A stretch of 64,000 nt of DNA from JASBTN01 sp965228805 (GTDB taxonomy: Bacteria; Pseudomonadota; Alphaproteobacteria; Rhodobacterales; Rhodobacteraceae): contig NZ_CBDDIE010000003.1 of assembly GCF_965228805.1 (NCBI RefSeq), forward strand, positions 3,782,001-3,846,000, read 5' to 3'. Positions within the stretch are counted from its first letter, which is position 1. Each line of letters begins with the position of its first letter. This document shows positions 1-7,860 of the stretch, one piece after another. The notes under the pieces were generated by a model, which worked only from the letters and a program-made list of their open reading frames with translations, did not search any database and was not told the DNA's origin. The translations under genes were made by a program, and so were the position numbers.

Positions 1-19
1 TCTTGGTGAAATCACTCAT
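1..19 (-). CDS. Start of an unidentified gene downstream of nuoI (partial)
   Basis: An ATG on the minus strand at 19-17 overlaps the nuoI stop codon as ATGA and opens a frame reading MSDFTK before the window ends. The four-base overlap is the coupling used repeatedly in this operon, so a real gene probably continues to the left. In related operons nuoJ or a small accessory gene follows nuoI, but six residues are too few to decide. Confidence 0.45.
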
Positions 20-507
20 CGGTACGGCGCATCCAGTTCGAGGTTGCGGGCAATCTCGGCTTCCCAGCGCTCGCCGTTCTCAAGGAGTTTCTCCTTGTCA
101 TAGAACAGCTCCTCGCGGGTTTCGGTGGCAAACTCGAAATTCGGCCCCTCGACGATGGCATCCACCGGGCAGGCTTCCTGGCAGAAACCGCAGTAGATGC
201 ATTTCGTCATGTCGATGTCGTAGCGCGTGGTGCGGCGCGAGCCGTCCTCGCGCGGTTCGGCGTCGATGGTGATCGCCTGGGCGGGGCAGATCGCCTCGCA
301 CAGTTTACAGGCGATGCAGCGCTCCTCGCCGTTCGGGTAACGGCGCAGGGCGTGTTCACCGCGGAAACGCGGGCTCAGCGGGCCCTTTTCATGCGGATAC
401 ATCAGCGTGGCCTTGGGCTTGAAGAAGTATTTCAGGCCCAGTTTGAAGCCGACGATGAAGTCGTTCAGCAGGAAGTACTTGGTTGCACGTGCGTAGTCGA
501 AAGCCAT
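16..507 (-). CDS. nuoI: NADH-quinone oxidoreductase subunit I
   Basis: Peripheral-arm subunit of respiratory complex I that carries two [4Fe-4S] clusters (N6a, N6b) passing electrons from NuoG towards NuoB and quinone. Both CxxCxxCxxxCP ferredoxin motifs are intact: Cys64/67/70/74 and Cys103/106/109/113. The 163-residue length is normal for the alphaproteobacterial subunit, and the N-terminal amphipathic stretch typical of NuoI is present. It lies 3 bases after the nuoH stop, and its stop overlaps the next start (ATGA), so it is inside one transcription unit. The identification is secure. Confidence 0.98.
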   Translation of the reverse strand: MAFDYARATKYFLLNDFIVGFKLGLKYFFKPKATLMYPHEKGPLSPRFRGEHALRRYPNGEERCIACKLCEAICPAQAITIDAEPREDGSRRTTRYDIDMTKCIYCGFCQEACPVDAIVEGPNFEFATETREELFYDKEKLLENGERWEAEIARNLELDAPYR

Positions 508-510
508 GCG

Positions 511-1548
511 TCAGCCCCCCACGGTCCAGCGGGCATAGGCGCCCCAGAAGAGTTGATATTGAGCGAAGAAGGCGACCAGCACGACCCAGGCCAGGCTGAG
601 CGGCAGGAAGACTTTCCAACCAATGCGCATCAGCTGGTCATAGCGGTAGCGCGGCGTGATGGCCTTCACCATCGAGAAGACGAAGAAGAAGAACACGATC
701 TTCAGGCAGAGCCAGAAGATACCGTCCGGCAGCGCCTCGATCGGCGACAGCCAGCCGCCGAAGAACAAGAGCGAAATCAGCGTGCACATCAGCACGATGG
801 CCACGTATTCGCCGACCATGAACAAGAGGAAGGGCGTGGACGAGTATTCCACCTGATACCCGGCAACCAGTTCCGATTCCGCTTCCGGCAGGTCAAACGG
901 CGGGCGGTTGGTTTCCGCCAGAGACGAGATCAGGAACAGGAAAACCATCGGGAAATGGGGCAGCCAGTACCAGCTGAAGATGCCCGCGCCGTCCTGCGCC
1001 ATGACGATGTCACCGAAGTTCAGCGAGCCGGACGAGATCACCACGCCGATGATGATCAGGCCGATCGACACCTCGTAGGAGATCATCTGCGCGGCAGAGC
1101 GCAGCGAGCCCAGGAACGGGTATTTCGAGTTCGAGGCCCAGCCGCCCATGATCACGCCGTAGACCTCCAGCGAAGACACGGCGAAGACGAACAGGATTGC
1201 CACGTTCAGATCGGCCACGACCCAGCCGTCGTTGAACGGGATCACCGCCCAGGCGGTCATCGCCAGGACCAGCGACAGCATCGGCGCCAGGAAGAAGACG
1301 AAACGGTCCGCGCCAGCAGGCACGACGATTTCCTTCAGCACGTATTTCACGAAGTCCGCGAAGGACTGCATGAGGCCGAAGGCGCCCACCACGTTGGGGC
1401 CCTTGCGCAGCTGCACGGCCGCCCAGATCTTGCGGTCACCCCACAGCAGGAAGGCCAGCGCCACCAGAAGCGGCACGACGACCGCAAGGGACTGGAGCAC
1501 GATGAGCAGGAAGATGCCCAGATTTGTTGTCGTGAAGAATTCAACCAT
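511..1548 (-). CDS. nuoH: NADH-quinone oxidoreductase subunit H
   Basis: Membrane-arm subunit of complex I that forms the quinone-access channel at the junction with the peripheral arm. The 345 residues contain about eight hydrophobic segments. Family stretches are present, including WGDRKIWAAVQLRKGPN near residue 40 and an ETNRPPFDLPEAESELVAG segment near residues 210-230, the conserved acidic loop facing the quinone site. It follows a lipoprotein gene rather than nuoG directly. Start ATG at 1548. Confidence 0.98.
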   Translation of the reverse strand: MVEFFTTTNLGIFLLIVLQSLAVVVPLLVALAFLLWGDRKIWAAVQLRKGPNVVGAFGLMQSFADFVKYVLKEIVVPAGADRFVFFLAPMLSLVLAMTAWAVIPFNDGWVVADLNVAILFVFAVSSLEVYGVIMGGWASNSKYPFLGSLRSAAQMISYEVSIGLIIIGVVISSGSLNFGDIVMAQDGAGIFSWYWLPHFPMVFLFLISSLAETNRPPFDLPEAESELVAGYQVEYSSTPFLLFMVGEYVAIVLMCTLISLLFFGGWLSPIEALPDGIFWLCLKIVFFFFVFSMVKAITPRYRYDQLMRIGWKVFLPLSLAWVVLVAFFAQYQLFWGAYARWTVGG

Positions 1549-1562
1549 GTTTCCCTATGCCC

Positions 1563-1973
1563 TCAGACCGTCGGTATCCCGTTTTCCGCGCAATTCTGGA
1601 CGGTGACCTCGGCGTCGATCGTCTTCAATCCGCGGGGCAGCGCCGCCGAGATGGTGTAAACCGCATCCCCCAGCCAAACGCCACCGTTCTTGTCCACATT
1701 CGTGCGCACATGGCGCGCGAAACCATAACCGCGGATCAGCGCATATTGCGCTGCCGCACATTCTCCGTAGGCGGCGACATCATTGTTGTCGCGTGCGCCC
1801 GTCATCTCGACCTGGAACGACACCAGGTCGCCGTCCAGAAGCCGCGTTTCGATCCCCTGGTAGGCGGGGGTGAAGGGCATTTCCTCGCCCCCCTGCCCCG
1901 TGCCCGGCTGCACACAGGCCGACAGGGCGGCCAGGGCCGTCACCGTCAGCACGTATGCGGGAATCTTGCGCAT
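1563..1973 (-). CDS. Small lipoprotein encoded between nuoG and nuoH
   Basis: 136 residues beginning with a lipoprotein signal: MRKIP, a hydrophobic segment, then the lipobox LSAC with the lipidated Cys at residue 20. The rest is a soluble domain with Cys residues near 72 and 127 that could form a disulfide. I do not recognise the family. It sits in the nuo operon, 6 bases after nuoG and 14 before nuoH, on the same strand, so it is co-expressed with complex I. An outer-membrane or periplasmic location is inferred from the signal; any role in complex I is only suggested by position. Confidence 0.8.
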   Translation of the reverse strand: MRKIPAYVLTVTALAALSACVQPGTGQGGEEMPFTPAYQGIETRLLDGDLVSFQVEMTGARDNNDVAAYGECAAAQYALIRGYGFARHVRTNVDKNGGVWLGDAVYTISAALPRGLKTIDAEVTVQNCAENGIPTV

Positions 1974-1979
1974 GCTGTC

Positions 1980-3998
1980 TTACTCCGCCGCCACTTTCGT
2001 TTCCGCGCGCGCCTTGGCGTTGGCGGACAGTTCCGCCATCACCTCGGAGGCCCGGGCGATCGGGTTGGTCAGGTAGAAGTCCTTGATCGCGTTGACAAAG
2101 GTCGCCTTGGCGGGCTTCTTCAGCGGCTCGCGGGTCCATTCGTTCTCGGCAATCTGATCGAGCTTGCCCAGGTGTGGCACGGCCTCGACCAGGGCGCGGC
2201 GCAGACCGGCCTGGTTGTCCCAGGGCTGGGTCGCGTCGAGCTCCGCCGAAAGGGCGCGCAGGATGGCCCAGTTTTCCTTGGCTTCACCCGGCGGGAAGGC
2301 GGCGCGCTGCGCCAGCTGTGGGCGGCCTTCGGTGTTGACGAACAGCCCGCCCTCTTCCGTATAGGCGGCCCCCGGCAGGATCACGTCGGCGCGGTGTGCG
2401 CCACGGTCGCCATGCGAGCCCTGGTAGATCACGAAAGCACCCTTGGAGATCTCGACCTCGTCTGCACCCAGGTTATAGACGACCTCGGCCCCGTCCATGG
2501 CGGCGGTGATGCCGCCCTCGGTCACCACACCGGCGTCCAGCGCGCCCACGCGGGCGGCGGCGGTGTGCAGCACCATCAGCTTGCTGTCCGAACCCTCGGC
2601 CAGTTTCATCGCCTGGCTCAAGACGGCGGCGCCATCGGCCTCGCGCAGGGCGCCCATGCCCACGATCACGACCGAGCGCTTGTCCTTGGCGCCCGCGTGA
2701 TCGGCATCGGCCAGGTCCAACAGGGCCTGACGGTCGGTGCCGACATGGTGGTAGTCATAGGTCAGGTCCACGGCTTCGCCGATCAGACCGACCTCGGCGC
2801 CCTTCAGCCAGGCCTTGCGGATCCGCGCGTTCAGCACCGGCGCCTCGTCGCGCGGGTTGGTGCCGATCAGCTGGATAAGCTCGGCATTATCAATGTCTTC
2901 GATGGTGGCCGTGCCCAGGTAACCCGAGCGGTTCGCTTCCGGCAGCTTGGCGTCATCGGTGCGGCATTCGACACTCCCGCCCAGGCCCTCGACCAGCTGT
3001 TTCAGCGCAAAGGCGGCCTCGGTCGAAACCAGATCGCCGACCAGCCCCGCGACCTTCTTGCCCTTCATGCCCGCAGCAGCGGCGGCCAGAGCCTCGCCCC
3101 AGGATGTCGGCTTAAGCTTGCCATCAACGCGCACGTAAGGACGGTCCAGGCGCTGGCGACGCAGCCCGTCCCAGACGAAACGGGTCTTGTCGGAAATCCA
3201 TTCCTCGTTCACGCCATCATGGTTGCGCGGCAGGATGCGTTTGACCTCGCGCCCCTTGGTGTCCACGCGGATGTTCGAGCCAAGCGCGTCCATCACGTCG
3301 ATGGTTTCGGTCTTGGTCAGCTCCCAAGGACGGGCGGTAAAGGCATAGGGCTTGGAGGTCAGCGCACCAACCGGGCAGAGGTCGATGATGTTGCCCTGCA
3401 TGTTGCTGTCCAGCGTCTGGTTCAGATAGCTGGTGATCTCGGCATCCTCGCCACGGCCGGTCTGGCCCATCTGGGTAATGCCCGCGACCTCGGTGGTAAA
3501 ACGCACACAGCGGGTGCAGGAGATGCAGCGTGTCATCGCGGTGGACACAAGCGGGCCGAGGTTCAGATCATCGACCGCACGCTTGCCTTCCTTGAAACGC
3601 GAGCCCGACAGGCCATAGGCCATGGCCTGGTCCTGCAGGTCGCATTCGCCGCCCTGGTCGCAGATCGGGCAGTCCAGCGGGTGGTTGATCAGCATGAACT
3701 CCATCACGCCTTCGCGGGCCTTCTTGACCATCGGCGAGTTGGTCTTGACGACCGGGGGCTGGCCTTCCGGCCCCGGGCGCAGGTCGCGCACCTGCATCGC
3801 GCAGGAGGCGGTGGGCTTCGGCGGACCGCCAACCACTTCGACCAGGCACATGCGGCAGTTGCCCGCAATCGACAGGCGCTCGTGATAGCAGAAGCGCGGG
3901 ATTTCCACGCCCGCTTCCTCGCACGCCTGGATCAGCGTCATCGCGCCGTCCACCTCGATTTCCGTGTCGTCAATGACGATCTTTTTCAGGTCGCTCAT
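1980..3998 (-). CDS. nuoG: NADH-quinone oxidoreductase subunit G
   Basis: Large iron-sulfur subunit of the complex I peripheral arm, related to molybdopterin oxidoreductases. The N-terminus has the [2Fe-2S] ligands (Cys37, Cys48, Cys51 and a Cys near 66). A HxxxCxxCxxxxxC motif follows around residues 95-110, then two further CxxCxxC cluster motifs, then a degenerate oxidoreductase domain. I chose ATG at 3998 (MSDLKKIVID) because AAGGAAG lies just upstream; a frame extension to 4019 lacks family similarity. Product 672 residues, normal for the family. The next gene, a lipoprotein, begins 6 bases downstream. Confidence 0.97.
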   Translation of the reverse strand: MSDLKKIVIDDTEIEVDGAMTLIQACEEAGVEIPRFCYHERLSIAGNCRMCLVEVVGGPPKPTASCAMQVRDLRPGPEGQPPVVKTNSPMVKKAREGVMEFMLINHPLDCPICDQGGECDLQDQAMAYGLSGSRFKEGKRAVDDLNLGPLVSTAMTRCISCTRCVRFTTEVAGITQMGQTGRGEDAEITSYLNQTLDSNMQGNIIDLCPVGALTSKPYAFTARPWELTKTETIDVMDALGSNIRVDTKGREVKRILPRNHDGVNEEWISDKTRFVWDGLRRQRLDRPYVRVDGKLKPTSWGEALAAAAAGMKGKKVAGLVGDLVSTEAAFALKQLVEGLGGSVECRTDDAKLPEANRSGYLGTATIEDIDNAELIQLIGTNPRDEAPVLNARIRKAWLKGAEVGLIGEAVDLTYDYHHVGTDRQALLDLADADHAGAKDKRSVVIVGMGALREADGAAVLSQAMKLAEGSDSKLMVLHTAAARVGALDAGVVTEGGITAAMDGAEVVYNLGADEVEISKGAFVIYQGSHGDRGAHRADVILPGAAYTEEGGLFVNTEGRPQLAQRAAFPPGEAKENWAILRALSAELDATQPWDNQAGLRRALVEAVPHLGKLDQIAENEWTREPLKKPAKATFVNAIKDFYLTNPIARASEVMAELSANAKARAETKVAAE

Positions 3999-4052
3999 CC
4001 CGCTTCCTTTTCGTTCCACGGGGGCATTGCGCCCCCGTATGCTTGTCTTTCC

Positions 4053-4472
4053 TCAGTCCAGGCGCATCATCGCCCCGACCGGGGTGTTGTTCTCGATCTC
4101 GGCGCGGCCTACCGCGCAGTAGCTGTCCGCGTCGCCCTTCACACCGCCGCGTTCGGCGATCCAGGGTTCGGCAAGGGCACGGAACCGTGCCTGTTCGGTC
4201 TTGTCATCGACATAGGCCGAGATTTCCTTGTTCGTGTAGCCCAGCCCGCGGGCATAGCTTTGCAGTTTCATCACCTGTCCCAGCAGGTAGAGCTTGCGCC
4301 GCTCGATCGTCGGACAGGCCTTTTCGATCAGATAGGCCTTGGAGGCGGTCAACAGACGCTCATGCACATGGGCGTCCTCGCGCAGGGCGGTGTAATCCGT
4401 GGCCGTGGCAGCCGGGGCGGCTGTGGCGACCAGGAGGCCCGCCAGAAGAAGGGTGTTACGCGTTTTACTCAT
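4053..4472 (-). CDS. Exported small protein of the nuo operon (DUF5333-like)
   Basis: 139 residues starting at ATG 4472, which has a strong AAAGGAG ribosome site. A cleavable signal peptide (MSKTRN, hydrophobic core, cleavage near ATATD) leads to a helical, charged domain with Cys residues near 51 and 116. It resembles the DUF5333 proteins that I recall only from rhodobacteral nuo operons; that assignment is from memory and the function is unknown. It lies between the 44-residue membrane gene and nuoG. Its ribosome site is the 3' arm of a perfect hairpin (4480-4499), suggesting translational control. A longer frame to 4568 exists but lacks the signal-peptide logic. Confidence 0.8.
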   Translation of the reverse strand: MSKTRNTLLLAGLLVATAAPAATATDYTALREDAHVHERLLTASKAYLIEKACPTIERRKLYLLGQVMKLQSYARGLGYTNKEISAYVDDKTEQARFRALAEPWIAERGGVKGDADSYCAVGRAEIENNTPVGAMMRLD

Positions 4473-4479
4473 CAGAAGT

Positions 4480-4499
4480 CTCCTTTCGATAGAAAGGAG
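4480..4499 (-). promoter_or_regulatory. Hairpin sequestering the Shine-Dalgarno of the DUF5333-like gene
   Basis: On the minus strand CTCCTTTC-TATC-GAAAGGAG forms a perfect 8-bp stem with a 4-base loop. The 3' arm is the AAAGGAG ribosome site for the ATG at 4472, 7-8 bases away. The 5' arm is an anti-Shine-Dalgarno sequence, so in RNA the site would be masked. Confidence 0.6.
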
Positions 4500-4599
4500 G
4501 TGGGGAGGCCCCCGGCTGTTATGCAATAACCGACCCCGGCCCACGGCGACTTTTCGCCATGTTCCCAAGGGGTTTGGATATGTGCACCGTGCCCAATCA

Positions 4600-4734
4600 T
4601 CAGCCGTACATAACCCAGGCTGTAAAGCCGATCAGAACCATGAAGGCCGCCGCCCCCCACAACGCCAGCTTGACGCCCTTGGGAACTTCGCCCTGTTCGA
4701 TCACTTCATCGTCGTGCCTGGTTTCGTCTCCCAT
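4600..4734 (-). CDS. 44-residue single-pass membrane protein between nuoF and nuoG
   Basis: A short frame begins with ATG two bases after the nuoF stop (TAA-CA-ATG) and encodes 44 residues: an acidic N-terminus (MGDETRHDDEVIEQG), a short basic turn, then one hydrophobic helix (LALWGAAAFMVLIGF) ending in WVMYG. The upstream GGCGGAA inside the nuoF end can serve as ribosome site. The N-in, C-out single-helix layout resembles small accessory subunits of respiratory complexes. I know no family name. Position and coding-like composition make it likely real; association with complex I is inference. Confidence 0.7.
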   Translation of the reverse strand: MGDETRHDDEVIEQGEVPKGVKLALWGAAAFMVLIGFTAWVMYG

Positions 4735-4736
4735 TG

Positions 4737-6032
4737 TTATTCCGCCGCCATCGCGCCCATGCGGCCCGATTTCTGCGCCTTGATGCGGTCTTCGATCTCT
4801 TCGCGGAAGTTGCGGATCAGACCCTGGATCGGCCAGGCCGAGGCGTCGCCCAGGGCGCAGATCGTGTGGCCTTCGACCTGTTTGGTCACATCGAACAGCA
4901 TGTCGATCTCTTCCAGCTCGGCTTCACCCTTCACCAGGCGGTCCATCACGCGCATCATCCAGCCGGTGCCTTCACGACAAGGCGTACACTGGCCACAGCT
5001 TTCGTGCTTGTAGAATTTCGACAAACGCCAGATCGCCTTGATGATATCAGTCTGCTTGTCCATGACGATGACCGCGGCGGTGCCCAACGACGAGCCCACA
5101 TCGCGCAGCGCATCGAAATCCATGATCGCGTCTCGCATGTTCTCGCCACGCACGCAAGGAACCGACGAGCCGCCGGGGATCACCGCCAGCAGGTTGTCCC
5201 AGCCGCCGCGAATGCCGCCGCAATGTTTCTCGATCAGCTCTTCAAACGAGATGCTCATCGCCTCTTCGACCACGCAGGGGTTGTTCACGTGACCCGAGAT
5301 GCCAAAGAGCTTGGTGCCCGCGTTGTTCGGGCGGCCGAAGCTGGCGAACCAATCCGCGCCACGACGCAGGACGGTCGGCACGACAGCGATGCTTTCCACG
5401 TTGTTCACCGTGGTCGGACAACCATAGAGACCCGCGCCTGCCGGGAAGGGCGGCTTCATGCGCGGCATGCCCTTCTTGCCTTCAAGGCTTTCGATCAGGG
5501 CCGTTTCCTCGCCGCAGATATAGGCGCCGGCGCCGTGGTGCAGGTAGAGGTCGAAATCCCAGTCGGAGCCGGCCGCGTTCTTGCCCAAAAGGCCCGCGTC
5601 ATAGGCCTCGTCGATGGCGGCCTGCAGCGCCTCACGCTCGCGGATGTATTCGCCGCGAATGTAGATGTAGCAGGCATGCGCGCCCATCGCGAAGGAGGCG
5701 ATCAGGCAGCCTTCGATCAGCGTATGCGGATCGTGGCGCATGATTTCGCGGTCCTTGCAGGTGCCGGGCTCGGATTCGTCTGCGTTCACCACCAGATAGG
5801 CCGGGCGCCCGTCGCTTTCCTTGGGCATGAAGGACCACTTGAGGCCAGTCGGGAAGCCCGCGCCGCCGCGGCCACGCAGGCCCGAGGCCTTCATCTGGTC
5901 CACGATCCAGTCGCGGCCCTTCTGAATGATCCCGGCGGTGCCGTCCCAATGGCCGCGCGCCTTCGCGCCCGCCAGGGTGCGGTCGTGCATGCCGTAAAGG
6001 TTGGTAAAGATCCGATCCTGATCCTTCAGCAT
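4737..6032 (-). CDS. nuoF: NADH-quinone oxidoreductase subunit F (NADH- and FMN-binding)
   Basis: Flavoprotein of complex I that oxidises NADH via FMN and holds cluster N3. Seen in the sequence: the glycine-rich GLRGRGGAGFPTGLKW near residues 60-75 (NADH/FMN site), the NADESEPGTCKDREI stretch, and the CGQCTPCREGTGW motif near residue 350 with the later Cys of the [4Fe-4S] cluster. Start ATG at 6032 (MLKDQDRIF) gives 431 residues, the usual length; the upstream extension to 6083 is not family-like. It starts 4 bases after the DUF5337-like stop. Confidence 0.98.
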   Translation of the reverse strand: MLKDQDRIFTNLYGMHDRTLAGAKARGHWDGTAGIIQKGRDWIVDQMKASGLRGRGGAGFPTGLKWSFMPKESDGRPAYLVVNADESEPGTCKDREIMRHDPHTLIEGCLIASFAMGAHACYIYIRGEYIREREALQAAIDEAYDAGLLGKNAAGSDWDFDLYLHHGAGAYICGEETALIESLEGKKGMPRMKPPFPAGAGLYGCPTTVNNVESIAVVPTVLRRGADWFASFGRPNNAGTKLFGISGHVNNPCVVEEAMSISFEELIEKHCGGIRGGWDNLLAVIPGGSSVPCVRGENMRDAIMDFDALRDVGSSLGTAAVIVMDKQTDIIKAIWRLSKFYKHESCGQCTPCREGTGWMMRVMDRLVKGEAELEEIDMLFDVTKQVEGHTICALGDASAWPIQGLIRNFREEIEDRIKAQKSGRMGAMAAE

Positions 6033-6036
6033 TCCA

Positions 6037-6273
6037 TCATCCCTCGTCATTCTGACGCGCGCGCCAGATCCGGTAAATTGCAATCAGCGCCCAGGCAAAG
6101 CCTGCCAGCGCGGCAAGGTCGAACAGGGCAAGGGTCCGGTGAGACCACCCCAGTTGCGACCCGGCGAAGGTCGAGCCGATCCACAACACGCCAGTGGCAG
6201 CGATAACCACGGCGGCCACCCTGCCCTGTCTGGCGGTATCTTGTTTCGGATCGATGCTCATGCCCCCAGCCAT
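6037..6273 (-). CDS. Small two-helix membrane protein between nuoE and nuoF (DUF5337-like)
   Basis: 78 residues from ATG 6273, three bases after the nuoE stop; an internal ATG at 6261 (MSIDPKQD) is an alternative start giving 74 residues. Neither start has a strong ribosome site, so translational coupling to nuoE is likely. A basic N-terminus precedes two hydrophobic helices (about residues 18-35 and 48-66), ending in a basic-acidic tail. It resembles DUF5337 proteins that I recall from rhodobacteral nuo operons (from memory). Function unknown; a complex I assembly or accessory role is suggested only by its position. Confidence 0.75.
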   Translation of the reverse strand: MAGGMSIDPKQDTARQGRVAAVVIAATGVLWIGSTFAGSQLGWSHRTLALFDLAALAGFAWALIAIYRIWRARQNDEG

Positions 6274-6276
6274 CGT

Positions 6277-7386
6277 TTAGTACACGTCGCCCTTCTTGAC
6301 CTTTTTCGAGAAGGCCGTCTCGCCACCTTCCGCGAGCGTCTTGGCCTGCTCGATCCAGCCGTCGCGCTGGATACGGCCCTTGAAGGACAGGTTGTCGTCG
6401 ACCCAGGCCACTTCGGCCTCGGTCCATTTGGCGATCTGGTCGAAGTGCCAGAACCCAAGGTTGTTCAGCTTCTCTTCCAGCTTGGGGCCCACGCCCTTGA
6501 GCTGTTTGAGGTCGTCGGCGCCGGCCTTGCGCGGCGCTTTCAGGGTGCGCGGCTTTTTCGGTGCGGCCTCGCCTTCGGCAGCGGCGGGCGCCTCGGCGGG
6601 TTTCGCCTTGGGCGCGGCGGCTTTCTTGGGCTTGGCGGCGGCTTTGGCAGCCGGTTTGCTGGCTGCTTTCGCGGTTGACTTGCCCTGCCAGGGCGTCAGC
6701 AGCGGCACTTCGGTGCCGTCGATTCGTTTGATCGTATCGCCGATGTCGGCGGCCAGCTGCACGGACGCGTTGTACTGCGTCTTGCCGCTTTCGTATTCGG
6801 TCAGCGAGGTCAGGCCCGACAGCGGCTCGGCGCCGTAGCGGCCGTTCTGCGGACCGGGCACCGGAACGTTTCCGGCGGCCATCTCGTCGATCAGCTTGGC
6901 AAAGCTCTCGGCGGTCAGGTCTTCGTAATAATCCTTGCCGATCTGGGCCATCGGCGCGTTGGTGCAGGAGCCAAGGCATTCGACCTCTTCCCAGCTGAAC
7001 TTGCCATCGGCCGACACCACATGGGGCTTGTCGGCGATCTTTTCGCGGCAGACCGCGATCAGGTCCTCGGCGCCGCAGATCATGCAGGAGGTCGTACCGC
7101 AAATCTGGATATGGGCCACGGAACCAACCGGTTGCAGCTGGAACATGAAGTAGAACGAGGCCACTTCGAACACGCGGATATTGGCCATGTCCAGCATGTC
7201 CGCCACATATTCGATCGCGGGCTTGGTCAGCCAGCCTTCCTGCTCCTGGGCGCGCCACAACAGCGGAATGACCGCCGAAGCCTGGCGGCCTTCCGGGTAT
7301 TTGGTGATCTGTGCTTCAGCCCAGGCCTGGTTGGCGGGCGTGAAAGCGAAGCTTTCTGGCTGTTCGTGGTGCAGGCGGCGCAGCAT
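6277..7386 (-). CDS. nuoE: NADH-quinone oxidoreductase subunit E with C-terminal helix-hairpin-helix extension
   Basis: 369 residues from ATG 7386. Residues 1-180 are the thioredoxin-fold NuoE with the [2Fe-2S] ligands Cys96, Cys101, Cys137 and Cys141 (cluster N1a). A Lys/Ala/Pro-rich linker (about 235-289) then leads to an 80-residue domain beginning DDLKQLKGVGPKLEEKL, a helix-hairpin-helix signature usually seen in DNA-binding or structural modules. Ordinary bacterial NuoE is about 165-240 residues, so this is a fusion; long NuoE forms are known in Rhodobacteraceae. The job of the tail is unknown. A longer frame to 7554 crosses structured intergenic sequence and is unlikely. Confidence 0.95.
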   Translation of the reverse strand: MLRRLHHEQPESFAFTPANQAWAEAQITKYPEGRQASAVIPLLWRAQEQEGWLTKPAIEYVADMLDMANIRVFEVASFYFMFQLQPVGSVAHIQICGTTSCMICGAEDLIAVCREKIADKPHVVSADGKFSWEEVECLGSCTNAPMAQIGKDYYEDLTAESFAKLIDEMAAGNVPVPGPQNGRYGAEPLSGLTSLTEYESGKTQYNASVQLAADIGDTIKRIDGTEVPLLTPWQGKSTAKAASKPAAKAAAKPKKAAAPKAKPAEAPAAAEGEAAPKKPRTLKAPRKAGADDLKQLKGVGPKLEEKLNNLGFWHFDQIAKWTEAEVAWVDDNLSFKGRIQRDGWIEQAKTLAEGGETAFSKKVKKGDVY

Positions 7387-7429
7387 CAGACTGTCTCGAC
7401 CTCTTCTCTTACCAAAGTCAGGCGCGCCC

Positions 7430-7542
7430 GGGACGGGCGGCCAAGGTTTCGTAAGCGCCTGCCACGAAACGGAGGGCCCGGCTCTCCCGGGCCGCCCGTT
7501 CCGCGCAGTGCGGAGACTGCCTTCGGGGCTCACGCCCCGCGA
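7430..7542 (-). repeat. Nested inverted repeats in the spacer upstream of nuoE
   Basis: The 177-base spacer between nuoE and the 98-residue gene holds several stems. An outer arm pair (about 7430-7442 and 7490-7502) has 12 of 13 pairs plus one G-T. Inside are GTTTCGT/ACGAAAC (7446-7452 with 7464-7470) and GGCCCGG/CCGGGCC (about 7475-7493, competing with the outer arm). CGGGGC/GCCCCG lies near 7525-7540. No T-run follows on either strand, so a plain terminator is unlikely; mRNA processing, stabilisation or attenuation inside the operon is possible. Confidence 0.5.
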
Positions 7543-7563
7543 TGCTGCCCCCACGGCGCATGT

Positions 7564-7860
7564 TTAGTCGCAGGCCTCGTTCACCAGACGAATGCCTTCG
7601 CCAGCTTCGACGCCGGTGACCTGACCCTGTTCGATCAGGTAGCCCACGATGATTTCCAGTTTCTCCTCGTTAAAGCCGGTGGCACCTTCGATGGCGTCCC
7701 CGTCGGCATCCGTGGTCACCAGGCAGTTGTTTTCCAACATTGCCTGGATGAAGTTGTCCACGTCATCCTGGGTCACGCCCGAAGGCATATCCACGGCCTG
7801 CGCCATACCGGCGCCGAACACGAGAAGGGCGGTTGCGGTCTTCAGGGTCTTCATATTCAT
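7564..7860 (-). CDS. 98-residue exported protein between nuoD and nuoE
   Basis: ATG at 7860 overlaps the nuoD stop as ATGA; a second ATG two codons later is possible. A signal peptide (MNMKTLKTA, hydrophobic core, cleavage near AQAVD) precedes a mature domain of about 76 residues rich in Asp and Glu, with two Cys (near residues 46 and 97) that could pair in the periplasm. I do not recognise the family. It belongs to the nuo transcription unit, and its downstream spacer is highly structured. Confidence 0.78.
   Translation of the reverse strand: MNMKTLKTATALLVFGAGMAQAVDMPSGVTQDDVDNFIQAMLENNCLVTTDADGDAIEGATGFNEEKLEIIVGYLIEQGQVTGVEAGEGIRLVNEACD

Noticed and set aside
1557..4529. 990-residue plus-strand frame opposite nuoG
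   Set aside because: Antisense shadow of nuoG and its neighbours; no signal, motif or ribosome site.
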